Notes under the pieces: generated by a model | Told to the model about the DNA's origin: nothing | The model's input: the letters and a program-made list of their open reading frames with translations, nothing else | Database searches by the model: none | Assembly: GCA_028698335.1 (NCBI GenBank) | Contig: JAQVDP010000012.1 | Coordinates: 1-64,000 of the forward strand | Direction: 5' to 3' | DNA length: 64,000 bases | From: Nevskiales bacterium | GTDB taxonomy: Bacteria; Pseudomonadota; Gammaproteobacteria; Nevskiales; Nevskiaceae | Made by a program: the position numbers and the translations under genes | Shown: one piece after another, positions 24,156 through 33,178 of the stretch | Layout of the letters: the number at the start of each line of letters is the position of its first letter | Numbering within the stretch: the stretch's first letter is position 1

Positions 24156-25930
24156 GCGGCCTCCGCTCCGGCGGGCCGGCGCTCGATCAGGCGGATGAAG
24201 GCCTCCTCGACGTTGCTGGCGGCCACCCCGCCGATCGCGGCACGCGCCTTGATCGACTCCGGCGAGCCCAGTGCCAGGATCTCGCCGGCCGCCATGATCG
24301 CCAGCCGGTCGCAGTACTCGGCCTCCTCCATGAAGTGCGTCGTCACCAGCACGGTCACGCCGTGCTCGGCCAGCGCGTTGATCCGTTGCCAGAACTCGCG
24401 GCGGGCCAGCGGATCGACGCCGGACGTGGGCTCGTCGAGAAACAGAATGTCGGGTTCGTGCATCAGCGCCGCCGCCAGTGCGAGACGCTGCTTGTAGCCG
24501 AGCGAAAGCGTCTCGCTGTTGGCGTTCGCCACCGGATGCAGGTCGAAGCGATCCAGCGCCCAGGCGATGCGGTTCTGGCTGCGGTGCCGGTCCAGGCCGT
24601 AGGTCCGGCTGAAAAACCGCAGGTTCTGCAACACGCTCAGGTTGCCGTACAGCGAGAACTTCTGCGCCATGTAGCCGATGCGGGCGCGCGCGCGGGCACG
24701 GGCGCGGCGCAGGTCGACCCCGGCGACGCGGGCCTCGCCGCCACTGGGCGGCAGCAGTCCGCAGAGCATGCGGAACGTCGTCGACTTGCCGGCGCCGTTG
24801 GCGCCGAGCAGGCCGAAGACCTCGCCGCGCCGGACCTCGAAACTCAGATTGCGCACGGCATAGAACTCGCCGAAGCGGCGCTCGAGGTTGTGGATCTCGA
24901 TCACGGCCCGATCGCCGTCGGCTGCGGCCTCGACCCCGTCGTCGCTGCCGGCCGCCACCGCGGGCTCGCCGCGGCGCGCGCGCACCAGCGCCACGAAGCT
25001 GTCCTCGAAGCGCGCCTCGACCGGCTGCAGGCGGACCGCATCGACGCCGGGCAGCAACCGCTCTGCCACCGCGGCGGCATCCTGGTCCAGCACCAGGCGC
25101 ACCGCGTCGCTCTGGACCACCGCGTCGATCACGCCCGGCGCCCGCGCCAGACGCTGCTGGATCACGCGCTTCTTGAGACCGGGCGCGGTCACCGCGTAAC
25201 TCCGGTAGCGGACGTCGCGCGTGAATGCCTGCGGCGGACCGTGCCCGAGCAGCTCGCCGTCGAGCAGCAGCGCGACCTCGTCGCAACGTTCGGCCTCGTC
25301 CAGATACGCGGTGCTGAGCAGCACGCTCATCCCCTGCTCGCGGACGAGACGGTAGACGATCTCCCAGAGTTCCCGGCGCGACACCGGATCGACGCCGACG
25401 GTCGGCTCGTCCAGCAACAACAGCCGGGGCGGCCGCACCAGGGTGCAGGCCAGCCCCAGCTTCTGCTTCATGCCTCCGGACAGCCGTCCGGCCAGACGCC
25501 GCGTGAATGGCGCCAGCCCGGTCATGTGCATCAGTTCCCGATACCGGGCGGGCCGGTCGTCCGGCGCCACGCCCTGCAGGTCCGCGTACAGATCGAGGTT
25601 CTCCTGGACGCTGAGATCCTCGTACAAGCCGAAGCGCTGCGGCATGTAGCGCAGCTCGGCCTGGACCGCGAGCGGCTCGCGCGCGGCATCGAGCCCGAGC
25701 ACGGTGATCGCGCCACTGTCCGGTTCGAGCAGGCCCGCGATCAGGCGCATCAGGGTGGTCTTGCCCGCCGCGTCGGGACCGATCAGGCCGGTGACCCGCC
25801 CGCCGAGCGCGTGCAGGCTGACATCGCGCAGCGCATCGATCCGGCGCTCGCCGCTGACGAAATGCTTGCTGACGCCGGCGACGTTCAGCACCGGTGCGCC
25901 GGCTGCCGGGGCGGCGTTCGGTGCGGACAC
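24152..25930 (-). CDS. ybhF: Double ABC ATP-binding protein, YbhF-like
   Basis: 592 residues with two ATPase domains. Walker A motifs: GPDAAGKTT (about 50-58) and GANGAGKST (about 370-378). Signatures LSGGMKQKLGLACTL and LSLGYKQRLALAAALM (the second is a variant). Walker B LLLDEPTVGVDP and ILFLDEPTSGVDP. This two-in-one layout is specific to the YbhF/YhiH type, which powers a YbhS-YbhR permease pair with a membrane-fusion protein. The GTG start at 25930 is two bases after the stop of the HlyD-like gene. Note that the first Walker A has Asp-Ala where Asn-Gly is usual. Confidence 0.88.
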   Translation of the reverse strand: MSAPNAAPAAGAPVLNVAGVSKHFVSGERRIDALRDVSLHALGGRVTGLIGPDAAGKTTLMRLIAGLLEPDSGAITVLGLDAAREPLAVQAELRYMPQRFGLYEDLSVQENLDLYADLQGVAPDDRPARYRELMHMTGLAPFTRRLAGRLSGGMKQKLGLACTLVRPPRLLLLDEPTVGVDPVSRRELWEIVYRLVREQGMSVLLSTAYLDEAERCDEVALLLDGELLGHGPPQAFTRDVRYRSYAVTAPGLKKRVIQQRLARAPGVIDAVVQSDAVRLVLDQDAAAVAERLLPGVDAVRLQPVEARFEDSFVALVRARRGEPAVAAGSDDGVEAAADGDRAVIEIHNLERRFGEFYAVRNLSFEVRRGEVFGLLGANGAGKSTTFRMLCGLLPPSGGEARVAGVDLRRARARARARIGYMAQKFSLYGNLSVLQNLRFFSRTYGLDRHRSQNRIAWALDRFDLHPVANANSETLSLGYKQRLALAAALMHEPDILFLDEPTSGVDPLARREFWQRINALAEHGVTVLVTTHFMEEAEYCDRLAIMAAGEILALGSPESIKARAAIGGVAASNVEEAFIRLIERRPAGAEAA

Positions 25931-25932
25931 GC

Positions 25933-26961
25933 TCAGCCGCCCGCGCAGCCGGGATTGTCGTCGGTGGGGGCGTCGGGCGCGATCGTCACCGTCGCCGGCA
26001 TCCCCAGGCGCAACTCGTTGTCGGGATTGCAGACATAGACACGCACCTGATACACGAGGTCGCTGCGCAGCTCGACGGTCTCGACCGACTTCGGCGTGAA
26101 TTCGGCGGTCGGCGAGATGTAGCCGACCCATGCCGCATAGGTCTTGCCCGGGAAGCTGTCGGTGACGACCTGCGCCCGCAGGCCCTGATGCAACCGGCCG
26201 AGGTTGGGCTCGTCGACATAGGCGCGGACCCACAGCGGGTCGGTCAAGGCCAGCGTGTACGCCGGCTTCTGCGGCGAGGCCATGTCGCCCGGCTCGAGAA
26301 TGCGGTTGCGGATCACGCCGTCGGCGGGCGCCAGCAGCCGGGCATCGGCGAGATTGCGCTGCGCCAGCGCCAGCGCCGCCTGCAGTGCCTGCAGGCTGGC
26401 CCGCGCCTGGGCGATGTCCTCCTCACGCGCGCCGGCCAGCGCCAGCTCCAGCGCCGCCTGCGCGGCCTTTTCCTGCGCGGTGGCGACGTCGGCGGCGGCG
26501 CGCGCATCGTCGAGCTGCTCCTGCGACGCCAGGTTGCGCTCGATCAGTCCGCGCACCCGCTGCAGGCGCAGCGCCGCGTTCCTGCGCTGCGCCTCAGCGG
26601 CGCCCGCGTCGGCGCGGGCCTTGCGGATCTCCTCACTGCGACTGCCGGCGACCAGGCGTGCGACGACCTGTGCCTGTGCATCCACCTGGGCCTGTGCCTG
26701 ATCGACCGCCGCCTGCAGCCGCTCGGGCTGCAAGGTCCCGAGCACATCGCCCTTGTGCACGCGCGCACCCTCGTTGACCGTCAGGGTGGCGATACGCTCG
26801 CTGCCGTTGAAGGCCAGATCGACTTCGCGGATATCGACGTTGCCGTACAGCAGCAGACCATCATGGCCGTCGTGATTGGCGCCCTGCGACCAGACATACA
26901 GCGCGACGCCGACGATGATGGCGATGACCGTGACGACGACGACGCGTGTGCGGGCTTGCAT
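25933..26961 (-). CDS. ybhG: HlyD-family membrane fusion protein, YbhG-like
   Basis: 342 residues. N-terminal anchor MQARTRVVVVTVIAIIVGVALYVW, then a beta strand with NVDIREVDLAFNGSERI, a biotinyl-lipoyl segment (VNEGARVHKGDVLGTL), a long alanine/glutamine-rich coiled coil (about 90-200) and the return lipoyl half LLAPADGVIRNRILEPGDMAS. It bridges an inner-membrane ABC pump to an outer-membrane channel. First gene of the YbhG-F-S-R exporter. No TetR-type regulator (CecR in E. coli) is encoded beside it, and no outer-membrane protein either. Confidence 0.88.
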   Translation of the reverse strand: MQARTRVVVVTVIAIIVGVALYVWSQGANHDGHDGLLLYGNVDIREVDLAFNGSERIATLTVNEGARVHKGDVLGTLQPERLQAAVDQAQAQVDAQAQVVARLVAGSRSEEIRKARADAGAAEAQRRNAALRLQRVRGLIERNLASQEQLDDARAAADVATAQEKAAQAALELALAGAREEDIAQARASLQALQAALALAQRNLADARLLAPADGVIRNRILEPGDMASPQKPAYTLALTDPLWVRAYVDEPNLGRLHQGLRAQVVTDSFPGKTYAAWVGYISPTAEFTPKSVETVELRSDLVYQVRVYVCNPDNELRLGMPATVTIAPDAPTDDNPGCAGG

Positions 26962-27043
26962 GATGGACCTTGAATCCTGCCGATGCGATCGAGCCGTCAG
27001 TGTGACGACCGCAACCGCATCGAACAAGCGCCCGCCGCGCCGC

Positions 27044-27673
27044 TCAGTAGCCCATGTAACGCCCGGGCTTGTGGTTGAACCACAGCACCGCGCCGACCAT
27101 CACCGCGCCCAGGACCGAGTACAGCAACTGCAGCGGATCGACGACGAACAGCGAGGCGATCAGGATCGTGACGTCGAACATGATCTGCACCTTGCCGGCG
27201 CTGATCCCGTGACGGTTCTGCAGATACACCGCGAGGATGTTGACCCCACCGATGCTGGCGCCGTGACGCACGAAGGCCAGACCGCCCATGCCGATCAGCA
27301 GACCGCCGGTGATCGCCGAATACAACGGGTCGATCCGGACGAAGGCGACCAGATGCGGCATGACGTGGATCAACCCGCTGAGCAGCGTCACCGCGACCAG
27401 CGAGCGCAGCGCGAAGCGCACGCCCATGCGCTGCAATGCAAGCCAGAAGAACGGCACGTTGGCGAAGAAGAACATCAGACCGATGCTCCAGCCGGTGACG
27501 TAATGCAGCAGGAAGGCGATGCCGGCGGTTCCGCCGGTCATCTGCCCGTTGGCGCCGAACAAGGACACGCCGAGCGCGACGAAGACGGTACCGAGCAGAA
27601 AGCCCTGGACATCATCGAGCCAGGTATGCGGCGTCACCGGGATGGCGCCTTGCGAAGGGGACGAAGCAGACAT
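27044..27673 (-). CDS. YitT/DUF161 family membrane protein
   Basis: 209 residues with five membrane segments. The family hallmark GTVFVALGVSLFGANGQMTGGTAGIAFLLHYVTGW (26-62) holds the glycine-rich TGGxxG turn. FLALQRMG-like, GLLIGMGGLAFVRHGASIGGVNILAVYL and a C-terminal VLGAVMVGAVLWFNHKP follow. The function of the family is unknown. The ATG at 27673 is used; the frame is open much further upstream but reads through the neighbour antisense. Lies 82 bases upstream of the exporter genes' start on the opposite side, with both on the minus strand. Confidence 0.85.
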   Translation of the reverse strand: MSASSPSQGAIPVTPHTWLDDVQGFLLGTVFVALGVSLFGANGQMTGGTAGIAFLLHYVTGWSIGLMFFFANVPFFWLALQRMGVRFALRSLVAVTLLSGLIHVMPHLVAFVRIDPLYSAITGGLLIGMGGLAFVRHGASIGGVNILAVYLQNRHGISAGKVQIMFDVTILIASLFVVDPLQLLYSVLGAVMVGAVLWFNHKPGRYMGY

Positions 27674-27845
27674 CGGAGACTCGGATGCGGATGGCCGGCA
27701 CGCGGCCCGCGGGGTCGAAACGGAAAGCGGCGCCAACGGCACCACGATCGAAGGGCGCGTAGGGTATCGACAGTCCCCCGCGCTGCCTTGAGGAATGTCC
27801 CCCAAACGACCGCAATCGTCCGGGTGGCGTCGGGAAACCGGCTTC

Positions 27846-30140
27846 TCAGCCTTGCACCGCCCACGGGCTCTCGGCGGGCAGACCACGCCGTTCCAGTTCC
27901 CGGCGCAGCGCCTCGCGATACGCGCCGATGCGGTGGTCCGTGCCGACTTCGGCCGCCTGCCGGAGCATGTCGTTGGCGTCGACCACCACGGTGTCGAGAC
28001 CGACGAACCACCCGGCCGGATCGACATGCAGACGCCCGAGCGCATCGAAGTAGGCGGCGGTTCCGGCGTGCCGGTAGCCCATCGCCTCCAGCGGCACCCG
28101 CGCGACGGCGTCGCGCTGGTTGACGAAGCGATGCAGCCGCCCCGAGCAGCTGCGCTCCAGATGTTCGGCAAACCGTGCGTCCCCGACGCGGGGCGATCCA
28201 TAGGTATAGACCCCGCGGATCCCGATCCAGCGGGCCGCGGCATCGGCGGCGTTGGCCGCCGGCAACGCCTGCTCGAGCGCCGCGGCACACAGCTGCGCCA
28301 GCGCGCCGCCGAGGCTGTGGCCCGCCAGCCACAGCCGCCGCGTCCCGCCCGGCAGCTCGCGCAGAATCCCCTTCAACGTCGCGTCGGCACCGGCGTAGGC
28401 TTCGGCAAAACCCTGGTGGACGGCGCTGCCCGACCATCCGGCGCCGAGACAGTCCGGCGCCGGCACGGGCGCCGCATCCAGATCGGTCTGCCAGTCGCGC
28501 AGCTCCTGGGTGCCGCGAAACACGATGAAACAGTCGCTGTCGCACCAGGCGACGAAGCCCTGCGTGTCACGCGCCGAGGCGAAGCCACGGCCGTCCAGCC
28601 CCAGTGCCTTCAGGCGGGCACGCACCACGTCGTCCGGCTGATAGGCCAGCGCGGCCAGATACGCCAGCCAGTCGGCGTTGCGCAGGTCGAGCGCCGCCGC
28701 CATCGGATCGAAGCCGCTCATGCCGCCGCGCCAGCGCGACGGCGCTTCGGAAGCCGCTAGCGCGACCGCGCCATTGCCGCCGGCCGCAGCGGTTGCCGGC
28801 ACGGCACCGCCCTCCGCCGCCGGCCGCCCGGCCGGCTTCTGCCCCACCGGAATCGCCTGCGACGAGCGCAGGCTCACCAGCTTGTTGAGCAGGTCGAACC
28901 AGAACGGCGCGCCCATCGACACCGCGACCGCGGTCACCAGCAGGCCGACGACCTTGAGCAGCAGGTCCGCGAGGTGCTGCCAGCCGAGCCACTGCCACAG
29001 CTGTCCGAACCACGACGGCGGCACCACCGCTGCGCGCACGGATTCGCGCCAGCCCTCCACCAGCGGATCGCGACGCCAGCCCAGGAACGGCTCGACCTCG
29101 CCGGCCAGACAGCTGATCACCTGCTGCTGTGTCGGGTTCGGCAGCTTCTGGATCTCCGGACACAGCGCCGCTGCCGGCAGCAGGGTCGCGGTCTGCCCCT
29201 TGCCGAACTGCTGCAGGCACTTCGTGGCCGAAGCCGGGGCCACAGCCGGATCGACCGCCGCGCAGGACACCGCGTCGCCGCCGCCGGCACCGTCGACGCG
29301 CTGCCCGCCGATCGCGGGCAGTTGCAGGCAGACACGCGCGCGCCCGGGCTGGTCGGCGGGATCGACCGTGTCGCAGGCGAACGGCGCGCTGGCCTCGGCG
29401 AGCTGCGTCGCGCGCGCCACCGCGGCGGCCCGCATCTGCGGATCGGACGCGAATCGGCTCATCATCTGCACCGTGTCGGCGTTGGTGACCAGCGCCAGCG
29501 CGACGCCGATCCACAGCAGGCGCGCCTGCAGGCGCCGCTTGTACCAGCCGATGCTGCGCGCGTTGACCTCGTCGATCCATTCCGCGACCCGTCCCAGCAG
29601 ATCGTCGGGGCCGGTGGCGTCGCGCCGCAAGGCCTCGAGCTGCTGCCAGCCGCTGGCGCCGAGACGTCCCCGGACGATGTCGCCCCCCTCGGCGACCGCG
29701 ACGCGCCAGCGCTCGCCGTAACCCCGTCGCAGCAGGGCCTCGGCGACCGAGCGCGGCTCGAGATACGACGGCGCCGCGGTCGACGTCGCGGTCGGCTCGG
29801 CGCCGATCGCGCCGATGCCCGGCACCCCGACCGCGCGCAGCGGCGACACCCCGAGGCGCATGAGCTTGCGGAGCGATTTGCGCACGAGGCTCTTCTGCAG
29901 ATGCTCGATCCAGCCCGGATCGATCGCCTGGACCATCGCGCGCAGGCGCGCATCGTCGAGCAGCAGCTCGCGCGCCTTGGCGTGGTCGCCGACGACCGAA
30001 GCCAGCACGTCGCGCAGGGTCTTGCCGCGCAGACCGTTCCAGCGTTCGAGCACCTCCGCCGCGGCCGTCGCGATCAGGCTCAGGATCAGGTAGACGAAGA
30101 CCACGGCCAGCGTGGTTTCGAGAATCTCCATCGCGCCCAT
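27846..30140 (-). CDS. Membrane-anchored class 3 lipase fusion protein
   Basis: 764 residues in two parts. The N-terminal about 420 residues resemble an uncharacterised membrane family: a first helix ILETTLAVVFVYLILSLIATAAAE (about 5-28), a helix LLWIGVALALVTNADTVQMM (about 208) and one around LLKVVGLLVTAVAVSMGAPFWFDLL (about 390). The C-terminal about 280 residues are a lipase_3 domain. The nucleophile elbow is AGHSLGGALAQ (Ser about 607), with an upstream DCFIVFRGTQELRDWQTDLDA strand, GSPRVGD, RFVNQRDAVARVPL and a final histidine in GTDHRIGAY. It probably hydrolyses acyl esters at the inner membrane. Last gene of a three-gene unit with an exported protein and another hydrolase. Confidence 0.8.
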   Translation of the reverse strand: MGAMEILETTLAVVFVYLILSLIATAAAEVLERWNGLRGKTLRDVLASVVGDHAKARELLLDDARLRAMVQAIDPGWIEHLQKSLVRKSLRKLMRLGVSPLRAVGVPGIGAIGAEPTATSTAAPSYLEPRSVAEALLRRGYGERWRVAVAEGGDIVRGRLGASGWQQLEALRRDATGPDDLLGRVAEWIDEVNARSIGWYKRRLQARLLWIGVALALVTNADTVQMMSRFASDPQMRAAAVARATQLAEASAPFACDTVDPADQPGRARVCLQLPAIGGQRVDGAGGGDAVSCAAVDPAVAPASATKCLQQFGKGQTATLLPAAALCPEIQKLPNPTQQQVISCLAGEVEPFLGWRRDPLVEGWRESVRAAVVPPSWFGQLWQWLGWQHLADLLLKVVGLLVTAVAVSMGAPFWFDLLNKLVSLRSSQAIPVGQKPAGRPAAEGGAVPATAAAGGNGAVALAASEAPSRWRGGMSGFDPMAAALDLRNADWLAYLAALAYQPDDVVRARLKALGLDGRGFASARDTQGFVAWCDSDCFIVFRGTQELRDWQTDLDAAPVPAPDCLGAGWSGSAVHQGFAEAYAGADATLKGILRELPGGTRRLWLAGHSLGGALAQLCAAALEQALPAANAADAAARWIGIRGVYTYGSPRVGDARFAEHLERSCSGRLHRFVNQRDAVARVPLEAMGYRHAGTAAYFDALGRLHVDPAGWFVGLDTVVVDANDMLRQAAEVGTDHRIGAYREALRRELERRGLPAESPWAVQG

Positions 30141-30168
30141 CTGTGCCTCCCTGCGCCGACGCGGCGGA

Positions 30169-31232
30169 CTAGCGGGCCAGCTGCAGCTTGTCGGCGGTCT
30201 CGCCGAGGAAGCGGTGCAGGTCCAGCCCGACGAACACGAACAGATCCCCGGTGCCGCTGCGCGCGGTCACCCCGAGCCAATACTGGTTCCAGCGCAGCAG
30301 GCCGCCGATGCCCGCGCCGCCGTCGCCGCCGACCGTCACCAGTGCCGAAGCCCCCCACCAGCGCGTGTAGCGGTCGGCGCCCTTGCCCGCATAGCGGACG
30401 AAACCGACCGGTTCGATGCCGAGTCGGCATCGGCCTGGCGCGGATAGCTCAGGTCCAGTCCGATCGAGGGACGCAGCGCGACCCACTGCCAGGCCGGCGG
30501 CGGCCGGCTCACGTCGGGACTGGCGGCCAGACCGTTGAGCCAGAGCTCCCACGGCCACATCGCCAGACCGTCGTCGAGCAGCGACTGGTACAGCGCCGCG
30601 TTGGCCTGCGCGGCCGCGGCCAGCGCCGCCCACTGGTCCACGGTGACGTACTGCGAGATCAGTTCGTTGGCATAGAGAATCCCGGTCTGCTCCGGATGGT
30701 TGCGCTCATAGGCGGCCGGATCGTCGGTGTCGCAGTCGACGCTGAAGTCGATGTTGATGCCGTGCGCCGGATCGACGATCGCGACGCGCGCGCTCGGCGG
30801 GCCATCCAGCGGCGTGCGATAGACGTTGCGGAAGTCGCTGAGGCTGATCGCGGCACCGCCTCCGGCAAAGAGCCTGTCCAGCGCGGCCGTGTAGTCGGCC
30901 ACCCAGTCGGCGGCCTGGCGGCAGGCTGTATCGCCGGCCCGGCACTGCGGCAGCGGCTGCGCCGCCCGATAGCGCTCGCGGACCGCGAACAGATAGCTGC
31001 CGAAATGCTCGGCGGAGCGGCTCTCGAGCCAGGTCCGCGCCGGCTCGCCGAGTTGCGCGAGCGCCAGCGGATTTTCGGGATTCTGCCAGCTGCCCTTGCA
31101 GTAGCTCGGCACCGGAGCGGTCGCCGGCGTGTCCTCGACCGCAACCGGTTCCTGCTGCGCGAAGACCGCGCCGCAGCAACCGCCCAGCAACAGCGCCAGT
31201 ACGCGCAGCCCGCTCCGCAGCCCGCCGCTCAC
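30169..31232 (-). pseudogene. Exported protein of unknown family, frameshifted
   Basis: Begins at GTG 31232 (GTGA overlap with the upstream hydrolase) with a signal peptide RVLALLLGGCCGAVFAQQE. The frame reads convincingly to LDLSYPRQADAD (near 30425) and then turns into low-quality sequence. The -1 frame reads on as GIEPVGFVRYAGKGADRYTRWWGAS and continues to the stop at 30169. One extra C (GACCTCGG in place of GACTCGG on the minus strand) restores a protein of about 354 residues. The front has six cysteines; the back looks like alternating beta strands. I do not recognise the family. The break falls in a 17-bp palindrome, so a sequencing or assembly error is as likely as a real mutation. Confidence 0.65.
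30415..30431. repeat. 17-bp palindrome at the frameshift site
   Basis: gatgccga-g-tcggcatc: two perfect 8-base arms around one base. It coincides with the point where the reading frame of the exported-protein gene changes. Confidence 0.7.
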
Positions 31233-32410
31233 CGGATCTCTCCGCGCTTGAGCTTGCGCGCCAGCATCATCACCAGCTTGTCCCACAGCGGATCGACCTG
31301 GGCTTCCAGATCCCCCAGCGGCAGATTGCGGAACGGATGCGCATCATCCGGCGAGAAGCGCGCCATCGCCTCCTTGTGATGCGCGTAGCGATAGCTCGGC
31401 GCCATGCGCCGGAACAGCGTGCTGTAGACCAGCGGGTGCTTCAGGTAGTGGGACAGCGCGTGCGCGTTGGCCTGGTGCAGGTGTTCGAGGTCGAGATCGT
31501 AGGCGCTGCCGGCGGCCTCGCCACCGCCGGCACTCCAGATCTCGTTGTCGGTCGAGAACATGCGCCCGACCAGACGCAGGCCGAGGCCGACGTAGTCGTA
31601 TTTGTTGTCGACGTCGAAGAACGCGTCGCAGTACCCGGGCACGCCGTTGCGGATCGACGCCGGATGCACCGCCGATGCGTAGGGTTCCCGATCGACGGTG
31701 TAGAGCAGCCGGCTGGTATTGGCGAGCATGAACACAGAATCGAAGCGGAACCGCGCCGGTGACGCCGGATGCGCCGCGAGGATGGAGCGGATGCCGTCGG
31801 CGCTCGCGGACAGATCCGCGCCGGCCTGGCCGAGGACCTGCAGGTCGGCCTGCATCTGCGCGATCGCCGCGTTCTGGTCCTGTTGCGCCGCCCCCCACGG
31901 CAGCCGCGCCATCAGGTGCAGGGCGTCGTGGGCCACGGTCGTGCCGAGCGAATGCGCGATCACGGCGAATTGCGGCTTGCGCTCGGTCGCCGGATCGAAC
32001 GCGGCGTAGGTCGCCGCGATCTCGCGCAGCATGGTCGAGATCACCCGCAGCAGCACCGCGTTGCGGACCAGGCGGAACCCGGTATAGAGCACGATGTCGC
32101 CGAGGTAGCCGCTGGCGGCGTTGTCGGCCTGCGACGCGTTGCCGATCAGCTCGTTGAGCGTCTCGACCGGCGCCGGCAGCACCGCGCCGGACTGCTCCAG
32201 ATCCTGGCTCAGCTGCTGCCAGCGCGCGAGGACACCGTCGAACAGATCGTCGTAGACGACGGGAACGAAGCGCAGCTGCTGCGCCAGTGGCGCGTCCCTG
32301 AAGGCGGACGAATATCCGGCGGCGGTTTCGAGTTCGGCCAATGCCTCTGCGGCCCAGTCCGGCCCGTGCCGACCGATCCCGTGAATCACGAATGCGACGT
32401 TGGCTGCCAT
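31229..32410 (-). CDS. Alpha/beta hydrolase-like protein of unknown family
   Basis: 393 residues without a signal peptide. Early strand AFVIHGIGRHGPDWA (6-20) is an oxyanion-type HG loop. FAVIAHSLGTTVAHDALHLM (148-167) is a nucleophile elbow with Ser154, where the first glycine is alanine. A strand with VFMLANTSRLLY and a late DNKYDYVGLGLRLVG follow; the acid and histidine cannot be placed with confidence. Similar proteins are annotated as putative lipases or acyl esterases. It is the first gene of a unit with a four-base overlap to the exported-protein gene and then the membrane lipase, so two hydrolases flank one exported protein. Confidence 0.72.
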   Translation of the reverse strand: MAANVAFVIHGIGRHGPDWAAEALAELETAAGYSSAFRDAPLAQQLRFVPVVYDDLFDGVLARWQQLSQDLEQSGAVLPAPVETLNELIGNASQADNAASGYLGDIVLYTGFRLVRNAVLLRVISTMLREIAATYAAFDPATERKPQFAVIAHSLGTTVAHDALHLMARLPWGAAQQDQNAAIAQMQADLQVLGQAGADLSASADGIRSILAAHPASPARFRFDSVFMLANTSRLLYTVDREPYASAVHPASIRNGVPGYCDAFFDVDNKYDYVGLGLRLVGRMFSTDNEIWSAGGGEAAGSAYDLDLEHLHQANAHALSHYLKHPLVYSTLFRRMAPSYRYAHHKEAMARFSPDDAHPFRNLPLGDLEAQVDPLWDKLVMMLARKLKRGEIR

Positions 32411-32550
32411 CCTGGCGCTCTCCTCACCGACCGAAGCCGGCGCCCCGCCCTCGCCGCTCCCGTTCGCCCCGCATCCCGCGGGCCCTTTGCCGGCAGACGT
32501 TAAGAAGGGCGCGCAGCGGCGTCAACTCCGACGCCGCCCCCGATCGGCCG

Positions 32551-33108
32551 CTATGGCGCCAGCGCCCGCTCGATCGCCCCGACCAGCTCCGGATCGTCCG
32601 GCTTGACGCGGGTGTCGAAGGCCATCACTGCGTCGGCGGTCACCAGATACTTGTGGAAGTTCCAGCGCGGCGCCTGCCCGGTGGCGGCCTGCAGGCGCTG
32701 GAACAGCGGATGCGCCGTGTCGCCGACGACGTCGACCTTCGCGAACATCGGAAAGGTCACGCCGTAGTTGCGGTAGCAGACCTTGGCGGTCCGTTCGGCA
32801 TCGTCGTATTCCTGTCCCCCGAAGTCGTCCGACGGAAAACCGAGCACCTGCAGGCCGTCCGCGGCGTAGCGGCGGTACAGCGCCTCCAGCCCCTCGAATT
32901 GCGGCGTGTATCCGCACATCGACGCGGTGTTGACCACGAGCACGGCGCGGTGCCCCTCGAAATACCCGCAGGCTTCGGTCTGGTCCGAGCGGCCGGTCAA
33001 CGGCGGTGGGGCGGGCAGCCCCGCGCACACCGCCGGCTGCGCCGCCGAGGGCGCCGCCAGCGTCAGCAGGATCGCGAACGACAGCGCGCGGGAAACGGAC
33101 TGGAACAT
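32551..33108 (-). CDS. Exported glutathione peroxidase family protein
   Basis: 185 residues. Signal peptide MFQSVSRALSFAILLTLAAPSAAQ. The catalytic cysteine is Cys65 in NTASMCGYTPQFEGLEALY. VLGFPSDDFGGQE corresponds to the Gln/Asn motif (the usual LGFPCNQF reads LGFPSDDF), and WNFHKYLV provides the tryptophan (about 149). It reduces peroxides, probably in the periplasm and, lacking the resolving FPCNQF cysteine, with an uncertain reductant. A further Cys at 107-ish (KVCYRNYG) could serve. The ATG at 33108 gives the cleaner signal peptide. The renalase-like gene lies 70 bases upstream on the same strand. Confidence 0.88.
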   Translation of the reverse strand: MFQSVSRALSFAILLTLAAPSAAQPAVCAGLPAPPPLTGRSDQTEACGYFEGHRAVLVVNTASMCGYTPQFEGLEALYRRYAADGLQVLGFPSDDFGGQEYDDAERTAKVCYRNYGVTFPMFAKVDVVGDTAHPLFQRLQAATGQAPRWNFHKYLVTADAVMAFDTRVKPDDPELVGAIERALAP

Positions 33109-33178
33109 GATCGGACTCCGCATCGGAAATGGGCCCAGATGGATACGCACCGACACGCGCCGCGGATCCGCCCGCGGG

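Noticed and set aside
30336-30430. C-terminal end of the exported protein in its original frame
   Set aside because: After LDLSYPRQADAD this frame becomes Arg/Ala-rich and ends in GGGLRHW, while the -1 frame gives a clean beta-rich sequence, so a frameshift is more likely.
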